From assembly GCA_945936265.1 (NCBI GenBank), contig CAMETB010000027.1, positions 1 to 13,615 on the forward strand: DNA of 13,615 nucleotides, written 5' to 3'. Source of the stretch: an uncultured Clostridia bacterium (GTDB taxonomy: Bacteria; Bacillota; Clostridia; Oscillospirales; CAG-272). Position 1 is the first letter of the stretch. Every line of letters begins with the position of its first letter. Below the pieces are notes generated by a model that was not told where the DNA came from, did not search any database, and saw only the letters and a program-made list of their open reading frames with translations. The position numbers and the translations under genes are program-made. Below are positions 1 through 5,513 of this stretch, one piece after another.

Positions 1-56
1 CGGTCCCTACAAGGTGCAAATTGTTTGTCGGACCGTCGGGGACGCCGGTCCCTACG
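1..56. repeat. GC-rich tandem repeat, cut by window edge
   Basis: The 10-mer CGGTCCCTAC occurs at 1-10 and again at 46-55, giving a period of 45 bp; the first copy is cut by the window edge, so the full array cannot be judged. Within it GGACCG (30-35) and CGGTCC (46-51) form an inverted repeat around a 10-nt loop. No convincing coding signal covers it: a frame open from 14 to 334 runs through the repeat and then antisense to a better-supported gene. It looks like a dispersed intergenic repeat of unknown role. Confidence 0.5.
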
Positions 57-103
57 GTTCTTCTATGTTTCGGCGGGTTCCACGGCAGACGGCTTGCTCA
101 CAT

Positions 104-133
104 AAAAACAGAGCGTTGCCTTTCGGCAACGCT
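104..133 (-). terminator. Rho-independent terminator of the small acidic membrane protein gene
   Basis: A perfect 9-bp stem, AGCGTTGCC (112-120) with GGCAACGCT (125-133), closes a GAAA tetraloop as read on the minus strand. A run of five T follows on that strand (104-108). It starts 7 bases past the stop codon of the minus-strand gene at 140-394. Confidence 0.85.
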
Positions 134-139
134 TTGCTT

Positions 140-394
140 TTAGTCGTTTTTAGTTTCTTCGACAGGCTCTTTTTCGGTCTCGTCGTCGGAGGTAAGGTCA
201 AATTCTATATCGTCGGATTTTCTGCACTCGTCACACGGACATTCGTCATCATCGTCATCGGGGCACATTTCGATAGAAACTTTGAAATGCTTGGTAAATA
301 CTTTATAGAGTACGGCAAGAGCGCCGGCTATTGAAAGTATAACGCCCGAGAAAACAAGCAAGCCTTTTACAACGTCTTTTTTCTTATCGTTCAC
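140..394 (-). CDS. Small acidic single-span membrane protein with a four-cysteine cluster
   Basis: The 84-residue product is not a family I recognise. The start chosen is GTG at 394, because AAGGGAG lies just upstream at good spacing; an upstream in-frame ATG at 457 overlaps the promoter and has no ribosome binding site. Residues 1-7 are charged, about 10-31 form one hydrophobic helix, and the rest is hydrophilic. The tail starts with a basic patch, then has Cys44, five consecutive Asp, Cys52, Cys54 and Cys57 (spacing C-X7-C-X-C-X2-C), and ends in a strongly acidic segment. The positive N-terminus suggests the tail faces outside, but topology is uncertain. The cysteines plus acidic residues could bind a metal; that is inference. 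The gene has its own promoter and terminator and is divergent from ruvX, which supports it as real. Confidence 0.7.
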   Translation of the reverse strand: MNDKKKDVVKGLLVFSGVILSIAGALAVLYKVFTKHFKVSIEMCPDDDDDECPCDECRKSDDIEFDLTSDDETEKEPVEETKND

Positions 395-428
395 GAAAAT
401 CACTCCCTTTTCAATTCTTTCTATATAT

Positions 429-457
429 AATATACCACATATTTTGCGAAAATGCAA
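429..457 (-). promoter_or_regulatory. Sigma-A promoter of the small acidic membrane protein gene
   Basis: Read on the minus strand: TTGCAT (-35, 452-457), a 17-bp spacer, then TATATT (-10, 429-434). It lies 35 bases upstream of the GTG start. It is arranged back to back with the ruvX promoter. Confidence 0.65.
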
Positions 458-486
458 TTACAAAAGCAAAAAAATGTAATACATAA

Positions 487-515
487 TTGAAATGCGCGTA
501 AAAATGTGATAGAAT
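487..515 (+). promoter_or_regulatory. Sigma-A promoter of ruvX-DUF1385
   Basis: TTGAAA (487-492), a 17-bp spacer and TAGAAT (510-515), with a TG two bases further upstream. Spacing is optimal and the start codon at 545 lies 29 bases downstream, leaving a short leader that contains the ribosome binding site. Confidence 0.75.
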
Positions 516-544
516 AAGTTAAAATCACTTATTTGGAGTATCGG

Positions 545-967
545 ATGGAGTACAAAAAAATTCTCGGGGTAGATTTCGGAGACGCAAGGACAGGTCTTGC
601 TTTATCAACAATGTCAATAGCAAGCGGGGCAGGCTGTATAAAATGCAACAATTTCAAAAAAACAGCCGAGCAGGTGTCTGATTTTGCAAAACAGCACGGC
701 GTTTCTCTTATAGTACTCGGGCATCCTGTAAACATGGACGGCTCACTCGGCTTCCGCTCTCAGAAGGTGCGCGATTTCGCGGCGGAACTTGAGAGATTGT
801 CGGGTATTAAAGTCGAGCTTGTAGACGAACGCCTTTCAACCGCGAACGCACATACGATACTTAATTTAACGGACACAAGGGGCAAAAAGCGCAAGGAGAT
901 AATTGACGAAATGTCCGCCTGCCTTATATTGCAGAGTTATCTTGATAAAGAGGAAAAGGAGAACTGA
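545..967 (+). CDS. ruvX: Putative pre-16S rRNA nuclease / Holliday junction resolvase RuvX (YqgF)
   Basis: This 140-residue protein belongs to the YqgF/RuvX family, an RNase H-like nuclease implicated in maturing the 5' end of 16S rRNA and once proposed as a Holliday junction resolvase. Visible signatures are GVDFGDARTGLA at residues 8-19 (acidic Asp10), VLGHPVNMDGS at 57-67, LVDERLST at 92-99 (Asp94), and a late Asp121 before the last helix, so all three acidic metal-ligand positions appear present. Length matches the family. ATG at 545 is preferred because TTGGAG (533-538) is its ribosome binding site; a TTG start at 533 would consume that site. The stop overlaps the next start by one base (TGATG), indicating translational coupling with the DUF1385 gene. 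Confidence 0.93.
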   Translation: MEYKKILGVDFGDARTGLALSTMSIASGAGCIKCNNFKKTAEQVSDFAKQHGVSLIVLGHPVNMDGSLGFRSQKVRDFAAELERLSGIKVELVDERLSTANAHTILNLTDTRGKKRKEIIDEMSACLILQSYLDKEEKEN

Positions 968-1998
968 TGGACAAAAATTGTTCCGATCTCTCGTGTCGCC
1001 GTAACCGCGTCGGCGGTCAGGCGATTATCGAGGGAGTTATGATGAAACACGACGAAAACGTATCGATAGCCGTAAGAAAAGAGGACGGTTCCATTGAAAT
1101 AATAAATCAGAAGTTTACGTCGGTAAAGAAAAAATGCAAATTTTTCAGGCTCCCGTTAATAAGAGGGGTTGTCGGATTTATAGAATCGCTCATACTTTCG
1201 GTAAAGACGATGAATACGGGTACCGACGCGCTCGGACTTGACGAGGACGAAAAGGACAAGGATAAAGACAAGGACAAGAAAAAATCGGGCAGCAGCACGT
1301 TTTTTATAATGCTTATGTCGGTAATTTTCGGTGCCGCGCTCGCAATATTGCTTTTCAGCGTGCTTCCCACATATGCGGCAAGGGGAGTTGAAATGCTTTT
1401 CGGCGAACTTAACAGATACGTCAAGGCACTTATTGAGGGCGTTGTCAAGGTAGGCGTGTTTATTCTTTATATAGTTTCAATATCTTTGATGAAAGATATA
1501 AAGAGAACGTTTCAATATCACGGCGCGGAGCATAAATCAATAGCGTGCTATGAAAAAGGGCTTGAACTTACGCCGGAAAATGCGAAAAAATGCACACGCT
1601 TTCACCCCCGTTGCGGAACGAGCTTTATGTTCGTTATGATATTTATCGGTATAATAGTGGGGATGTTTATTCCGTTCTGGGATAAGCTGTATCTGAGAAT
1701 TATACTTAAAATACTTCTTATTCCCGTCATTGTCGGGGTGGGGTACGAGTTTATAATGTACGCCGGCAAGCACGATAATCTGTTTACGAAAATTTGCTCG
1801 GCTCCGGGGCTTTGGATGCAGAGGCTGACAACAAAAGAACCTGACGAGCATGAACTTGCCGTTGCAATATGCGCTCTGAAATCTTCCATGCCCGAAGAAT
1901 TTCCCGATTTTTCACCCGAGGAATACTTTATCACCCGTGAAGAAAACAAGGACCACATAATGTACGAGGACGAGAAAAAAGGGAATAGGGAAAAGTGA
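967..1998 (+). CDS. DUF1385 (YqhQ-like) multi-pass membrane protein
   Basis: The 343-residue protein matches the DUF1385 family, known in Bacillota as YqhQ-like proteins of uncertain function and sometimes described as putative metal-dependent enzymes. Conserved blocks are GGQAIIEGVMM (16-26), FQYHGAEHKSIACYE (182-196), RFHPRCGTSF (211-220) and APGLWMQRLTTKEPDEHELAVA-like residues around 279-300. The His/Glu/Cys-rich blocks could bind a metal, which is inference. Hydrophobic segments fall at about 111-131, 155-175, 218-236 and 242-262. Between the N-terminal domain and the first span, residues 91-106 are an alternating Asp-Lys linker encoded by a short hexamer-like repeat (about 1244-1281). 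It is the second gene of the ruvX operon and is followed by a strong terminator. The start overlaps the ruvX stop and has an upstream GAGGAAAAGGAG. Confidence 0.88.
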   Translation: MDKNCSDLSCRRNRVGGQAIIEGVMMKHDENVSIAVRKEDGSIEIINQKFTSVKKKCKFFRLPLIRGVVGFIESLILSVKTMNTGTDALGLDEDEKDKDKDKDKKKSGSSTFFIMLMSVIFGAALAILLFSVLPTYAARGVEMLFGELNRYVKALIEGVVKVGVFILYIVSISLMKDIKRTFQYHGAEHKSIACYEKGLELTPENAKKCTRFHPRCGTSFMFVMIFIGIIVGMFIPFWDKLYLRIILKILLIPVIVGVGYEFIMYAGKHDNLFTKICSAPGLWMQRLTTKEPDEHELAVAICALKSSMPEEFPDFSPEEYFITREENKDHIMYEDEKKGNREK

Positions 1999-2012
1999 AA
2001 AGGTATAAGTAG

Positions 2013-2040
2013 GGCGGGGGCTTGCTCCCGCCGCCTTTTT
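2013..2040 (+). terminator. Rho-independent terminator of ruvX-DUF1385
   Basis: GGCGGGGGC (2013-2021) pairs with GCTCCCGCC (2024-2032) including one G-U pair, with a small loop, followed closely by five T (2036-2040). It starts 15 bases after the DUF1385 stop. Confidence 0.85.
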
Positions 2041-2165
2041 GTCAACAGATTGCAAACGGGGTTGCCTAAATGGCGGGACACACTGAACGGAGCAGTTCAT
2101 TTGTGTTGCGGAATATTTCTGCAAATTCCCGCGGTGTGCGTGTGAAACATTATAAAAATTTTCTA
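2041..2165. other. Intergenic spacer with no supported gene
   Basis: This stretch between the terminator and the next promoter has no credible coding signal. It holds a modest hairpin, TGAAC (2084-2088) with GTTCA (2095-2099), which extends weakly through flanking ACACA and TTGTGT. An open frame from 2070 to 2405 runs through the promoter, riboswitch and terminator and lacks a ribosome binding site, so it is not called. Confidence 0.5.
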
Positions 2166-2194
2166 TTGACAAAAGGGAGTATATGTGATAATAT
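2166..2194 (+). promoter_or_regulatory. Sigma-A promoter of the riboswitch-ATPase transcript
   Basis: A consensus TTGACA (2166-2171), a 17-bp spacer and TAATAT (2189-2194). Transcription would start near 2201, a few bases before the 5' strand of the aptamer closing helix, which fits the riboswitch position. Confidence 0.75.
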
Positions 2195-2203
2195 TATCTT
2201 ACA

Positions 2204-2308
2204 AAAATATCGGGGGAGTAGTCGGCGCTTTGCGTGGCAAGGTCAACATCACGGTTTTCGCACGTGCGAAAAATCCGGCTTTGCATTAAACGGCAAGACT
2301 CGCATTTT
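2204..2308 (+). ncRNA. yybP-ykoY manganese riboswitch aptamer
   Basis: The leader carries the conserved pieces of the yybP-ykoY class in the right order: GGGGAGTAG (2213-2221), GTCAACAT (2242-2249), CCGGCTTTG (2275-2283) and GGCAAGACT (2292-2300). A long hairpin (TTTTCGCAC 2255-2263 with GTGCGAAAA 2264-2272) sits between them. The closing helix can be drawn as AAAAT/CG (2204-2208 and 2211-2212) with CG/ATTTT (2301-2302 and 2304-2308). This class is known to bind Mn2+ and usually turns expression on; it commonly precedes Mn2+ exporters and P-type ATPases. Here it precedes a P-type ATPase gene whose start lies 135 bases downstream. Class assignment is firm from the motifs; exact borders are approximate. 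Confidence 0.88.
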
Positions 2309-2317
2309 GAAGTCTTT

Positions 2318-2357
2318 GGCGCCCGATATGTCGGAGTGCGCCTGTACGCACTTTTTT
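2318..2357 (+). terminator. Riboswitch expression platform: intrinsic terminator with overlapping antiterminator
   Basis: The terminator is AGTGCG (2335-2340) with CGCACT (2347-2352), a 6-nt loop and a six-T run (2352-2357, its first T closing the stem). A competing hairpin uses its left arm: GGCGC (2318-2322) with GCGCC (2338-2342), and CCGA (2323-2326) with TCGG (2331-2334), leaving AGT (2335-2337) bulged. Both cannot form at once, so this region can decide between stopping and reading into the ATPase gene. Confidence 0.7.
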
Positions 2358-2443
2358 ATTTGCCTTAAGTCGTATTTTAATGGCAGAATGTGCAGTGACG
2401 GATAAATGATTTTATACCTATTCTTATGTAAGGAGAAAAAAGT

Positions 2444-5074
2444 ATGAATTTCTATTCAGACGAGAAGGAAGAAGTCATAGCGGAACTTGGCTCAGACAAA
2501 GGGGGGCTTACCTCGCAGGAAGCCGCCGAAAGACTTGAAAAAAACGGGAAAAACAAACTTGCCGAGGGCAAAAAGAAGTCTCTTATCATGAGATTTTTGT
2601 CTCAGCTTACAGACCCGATGACGATAGTTTTGCTCGCCGCGGCGGTACTTTCGGGAATTACGGCGGCGTTTGAAAACGAATCGTTTACGGATGTGTTTAT
2701 AATTTTGTTCGTCGTAATACTCAATGCGGTGCTCGGCGTTGTCCAGGAGAGTAAAGCCGAGGAGGCTATAGCGGCACTTTCCGAGATGACGGCGGCAACA
2801 AGCAAAGTAATGCGTGACGGGATTATAACTCATGTAAAAAGTGAAGATCTCGTATGCGGCGACGTTATAATACTCGAGGCGGGAGACGCTGTTCCTGCCG
2901 ACGCAAGAATACTTGAATGTGCATCTATGCAGGTTGAGGAAGCGGCGCTCACTGGAGAGAGCGTACCGGTAACAAAAGCTGAGAAAGCCCTCTCGGGAGA
3001 CGATGTTCCTCTCGGCGACAGAAAAAATATGGTTTATATGGGCAGTACCGTCGTTTACGGCAGAGGTATTGCGATAGTATGCAAAACCGGTATGGACACC
3101 GAGATGGGCAAGATAGCAACTGCGCTTACGCAGGCGCAGGACGAAGCGACGCCCCTTCAGAAAAAACTCGGTCAGCTCTCGAAAATTCTTACCTATTTAG
3201 TTATAGGCATATGCGTTATAATATTTGCCGTCGGAATAATAAAAGCGGGCAGTTTTACTATTGACACCGTGCTTGATACGTTTATGCTTGCGGTTTCCCT
3301 TGCGGTTGCGGCAGTGCCCGAGGGACTTGCAACGGTTGTTACGATAGTCCTTTCAATAGGCGTTACAAAAATGTCGCGCAGAAATGCGGTTATAAGAAAA
3401 CTTACGGCGGTTGAAACGCTCGGATGCACGCAGATAATCTGCTCGGATAAGACGGGTACTCTTACGCAGAACAAAATGACAGTTGTTGAGGATGTATGCG
3501 ACGACAGGGGCATGCTTTGCCGCTCTATGGCACTTTGTTCCGACGCAGAACTTGAGGGCGACGAGGTAGTCGGAGAACCGACCGAGGCGGCGCTTGTCGC
3601 ATACGCAAACAAAAACTCGCTCCCTAAGACAAAACTCAAAGAGGAAGAGCCGAGAATATGCGAGGCACCGTTTGACTCGATGAGAAAAATGATGTCCACC
3701 GTTCACAAGACGAACTGCGGAATAATACAGTACACAAAGGGCGCGCCCGACGAAGTGCTTAAAAAGTGCACGAAGATACTGAAGGACGGCTCGGTTGCGG
3801 ATATTACGGAAGAGGACAGGGCAAGGATACTCTCTGAAAACAAGAGAATGGCAGACAAGGCTCTGCGCGTTCTTGCCTCGGCTTACAGAGTTCACGGGGA
3901 AAAGCCCTCGGACCCCTCCCCCGAAAACCTTGAACACGATCTTATCTTTATAGGGCTTGTCGGTATGATAGATCCCGTTCGCCCCGAGGTAAAGGCGGCG
4001 ATGGAACAGTGCAGGAGCGCAGGTATCCGCGCCGTTATGATAACGGGCGACCACAAGGATACGGCGGTTGCGATAGCGAAAGAACTCGGTATTCTCACCG
4101 ACGCTTCACAGGCGATAACAGGTACGGAACTTAACGCAATATCGGATGAGGAACTCTCAAAAACCGTTCAGAATTACTCGGTTTATGCAAGAGTACAGCC
4201 GGAACACAAGGTACGCATAGTCAAGGCATGGAAGTCGCTCGGCAAGATAGTTGCAATGACGGGTGACGGAGTAAACGACGCGCCGAGTATAAAGAGTGCG
4301 GACATCGGTATAGGCATGGGCATTACGGGAACGGACGTTACCAAAAACGTTGCCGATATGATTCTTGCCGACGACAATTTTGCGACGATAGTCAGCGCAG
4401 TCGAGGAAGGGCGCAGAATTTACGCAAACATAAGAAAAGCGATACAGTTCCTCCTCTCCTCCAATCTAAGCGAGGTTATTTCCATATTCTTTGCCATGAT
4501 GGCAGGCTTCACAATTCTCAAACCCGCACATATACTGTGGATAAATCTTATAACGGATTCGCTTCCCGCGCTTGCTCTCGGTATGGAGCCCGAGGAGCAG
4601 AACACGATGAAAAATCCCCCGCGTGACTCAAAGGAGGGAATTTTCCACGGCGGAGTTGCCTACGATATTCTCTATCAGGGCATTTTCGTTTCGATACTCA
4701 CCGTTCTTGCCTATATGATAGGTCACGTTCTTGAGGAAGGAGCATGGGAGTTTGTAGACTCCAATGACGGAATGTCAATGGCGTTTCTAACAATGTCAAT
4801 GGCGGAGATATTCCAGGCGTTCAATATGCGCTCGAGGAGAAATTCGATATTTGCGCTCAAAAAGCAAAACGTATTCCTCTGGGGTGCGTGCGGTATAGCC
4901 CTTGCGCTCACCACCGCGGTAATTTACATCCCGTTCCTTAAAAACGCATTCGGCTTCGAGGAAATAAGCCTTGCGGAATATGCGATAGCGCTCGGTCTTG
5001 CATTTTGTATAATACCTCTTGTAGAGCTTGTAAAGGTTGTACAAAGAGCTTTTGCAAAGAGAAAAAACAAATAA
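2444..5074 (+). CDS. P2-type (SERCA/PMCA-like) cation-transporting ATPase, likely Mn2+/Ca2+ exporter
   Basis: The 876-residue P-type ATPase would export a divalent cation across the cytoplasmic membrane using ATP. In order: N-terminal cation ATPase domain (about 1-60), TGES actuator loop (170-173), PEGL in M4 (292-295), phosphorylation motif with Asp335 in DKTGTLT, KGAPDEV nucleotide-binding motif (432-438), MITGDH (532-537), TGDGVNDAP hinge (606-614) and the C-terminal transmembrane block. Ion-site residues aligned by eye to SERCA are Glu293 (M4), Asn674 and Glu677 (M5), Asn701, Thr704 and Asp705 (M6) and Glu788 (M8). Both SERCA sites therefore look intact, unlike PMR1-type pumps with one site. 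The annotation from sequence alone would be Ca2+ ATPase; the Mn2+ riboswitch upstream suggests Mn2+ is a physiological substrate, as known for the riboswitch-controlled Streptococcus pneumoniae MgtA. The start has AAGGAG upstream at good spacing. Confidence 0.93.
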   Translation: MNFYSDEKEEVIAELGSDKGGLTSQEAAERLEKNGKNKLAEGKKKSLIMRFLSQLTDPMTIVLLAAAVLSGITAAFENESFTDVFIILFVVILNAVLGVVQESKAEEAIAALSEMTAATSKVMRDGIITHVKSEDLVCGDVIILEAGDAVPADARILECASMQVEEAALTGESVPVTKAEKALSGDDVPLGDRKNMVYMGSTVVYGRGIAIVCKTGMDTEMGKIATALTQAQDEATPLQKKLGQLSKILTYLVIGICVIIFAVGIIKAGSFTIDTVLDTFMLAVSLAVAAVPEGLATVVTIVLSIGVTKMSRRNAVIRKLTAVETLGCTQIICSDKTGTLTQNKMTVVEDVCDDRGMLCRSMALCSDAELEGDEVVGEPTEAALVAYANKNSLPKTKLKEEEPRICEAPFDSMRKMMSTVHKTNCGIIQYTKGAPDEVLKKCTKILKDGSVADITEEDRARILSENKRMADKALRVLASAYRVHGEKPSDPSPENLEHDLIFIGLVGMIDPVRPEVKAAMEQCRSAGIRAVMITGDHKDTAVAIAKELGILTDASQAITGTELNAISDEELSKTVQNYSVYARVQPEHKVRIVKAWKSLGKIVAMTGDGVNDAPSIKSADIGIGMGITGTDVTKNVADMILADDNFATIVSAVEEGRRIYANIRKAIQFLLSSNLSEVISIFFAMMAGFTILKPAHILWINLITDSLPALALGMEPEEQNTMKNPPRDSKEGIFHGGVAYDILYQGIFVSILTVLAYMIGHVLEEGAWEFVDSNDGMSMAFLTMSMAEIFQAFNMRSRRNSIFALKKQNVFLWGACGIALALTTAVIYIPFLKNAFGFEEISLAEYAIALGLAFCIIPLVELVKVVQRAFAKRKNK

Positions 5075-5102
5075 TTTATGCTAATTTGACAAAAACTTCA
5101 AA

Positions 5103-5149
5103 AAATATGCGTGTCAGTTTGTAAAAAATAAACCTTGACACGCATATTT
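5103..5149. promoter_or_regulatory. Perfect 14-bp inverted repeat (operator or weak terminator)
   Basis: AAATATGCGTGTCA (5103-5116) and TGACACGCATATTT (5136-5149) are perfect inverted copies separated by 19 bases. The right arm contains most of the TTGACA -35 box of the next promoter. On the plus strand only three T close the stem, so as a terminator for the ATPase gene it is weak; on the minus strand A/T-rich sequence follows but no gene needs terminating there. Its placement suits a repressor-binding operator. Confidence 0.6.
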
Positions 5150-5164
5150 CATATGTGGTATACT
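5135..5164 (+). promoter_or_regulatory. Sigma-A promoter of the 75-residue membrane protein gene
   Basis: TTGACA (5135-5140), an 18-bp spacer and TATACT (5159-5164). The -35 hexamer lies in the right arm of the perfect inverted repeat, and the start codon is 39 bases past the -10 box. It may also be the upstream promoter for the amino acid transporter operon. Confidence 0.75.
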
Positions 5165-5203
5165 CTTTTCAAGATATTTTTACAGGGTAAGGAGAATGTA
5201 GTT

Positions 5204-5431
5204 ATGAGAGCGTGTGCATGTAAATCGTATGATCGATCTGCAACACAGGGTAAGTCTGCGTTCTCTTTCTGCGCTGTTTTAATGACGGGTATTGCTGCGG
5301 CAATATCCGCTTTTGCTTTTTTGGGCGTCCTTAGCCTTATTATAGTGGGCGGAGTCATATCCGTGATTATACTCTCCATTATGACAGGTATAGTAATAAG
5401 GAAAACAGAATATCCTGCAATGCTTAATTAA
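5204..5431 (+). CDS. Small two-span membrane protein, function unknown
   Basis: The 75-residue protein is not a family I recognise. ATG at 5204 is chosen because AAGGAG lies 9 bases upstream; the same frame is open from 5135 but that part overlaps the promoter. The N-terminus is hydrophilic with a Cys-Ala-Cys motif (residues 4-6) and basic residues, then two hydrophobic stretches follow at about 21-41 and 43-63, separated by a glycine turn, and a short basic/polar tail ends the protein. It has its own strong promoter, ribosome binding site and downstream terminator, which makes it more credible than its size alone. It stands alone between the cation ATPase and the transporter operon, and no role can be assigned from context. 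Confidence 0.65.
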   Translation: MRACACKSYDRSATQGKSAFSFCAVLMTGIAAAISAFAFLGVLSLIIVGGVISVIILSIMTGIVIRKTEYPAMLN

Positions 5432-5455
5432 AAGCAAGTTTATAAGATTAAACAG

Positions 5456-5483
5456 GCAGGAGATATAAAACTCCTGCTTTTTT
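5456..5483 (+). terminator. Rho-independent terminator or attenuator before the liv operon
   Basis: GCAGGAG (5456-5462) pairs with CTCCTGC (5471-5477) around an 8-nt loop and is followed by six T (5478-5483). It lies between the small membrane protein gene and the binding-protein gene, only 30 bases before the start of the latter. No promoter fits in that gap, so it may be leaky or regulated. Confidence 0.8.
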
Positions 5484-5513
5484 AATAAAAAATATTTTTC
5501 GGAGGATAAGAAA

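Noticed and set aside
14..334. 106-codon plus-strand open frame at the window start
   Set aside because: It crosses a repeat and a minus-strand terminator and is antisense to the small acidic protein gene, which has a promoter, ribosome binding site and terminator of its own.
533..544. TTG start four codons upstream for ruvX
   Set aside because: The TTGGAG it would use as start is the ribosome binding site for the ATG at 545.
1244..1281. Asp-Lys hexamer-like repeat considered as a microsatellite or phase-variable tract
   Set aside because: The repeat is short, imperfect and in frame, encoding a plausible flexible linker; nothing supports phase variation.
1602..2081. 159-codon minus-strand open frame antisense to the DUF1385 gene
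   Set aside because: It runs through the ruvX-DUF1385 terminator and matches no family; the plus-strand gene is clear.
2070..2405. 111-codon plus-strand open frame across the riboswitch leader
   Set aside because: It has no ribosome binding site, runs through the promoter, aptamer and terminator, and its product is low in recognisable protein features.
3353..4054. 233-codon minus-strand open frame inside the ATPase gene
   Set aside because: It is antisense to the strongly conserved ATPase, its product is rich in Arg, His, Cys and Tyr as expected of a codon-bias shadow, and no promoter or ribosome binding site is seen.
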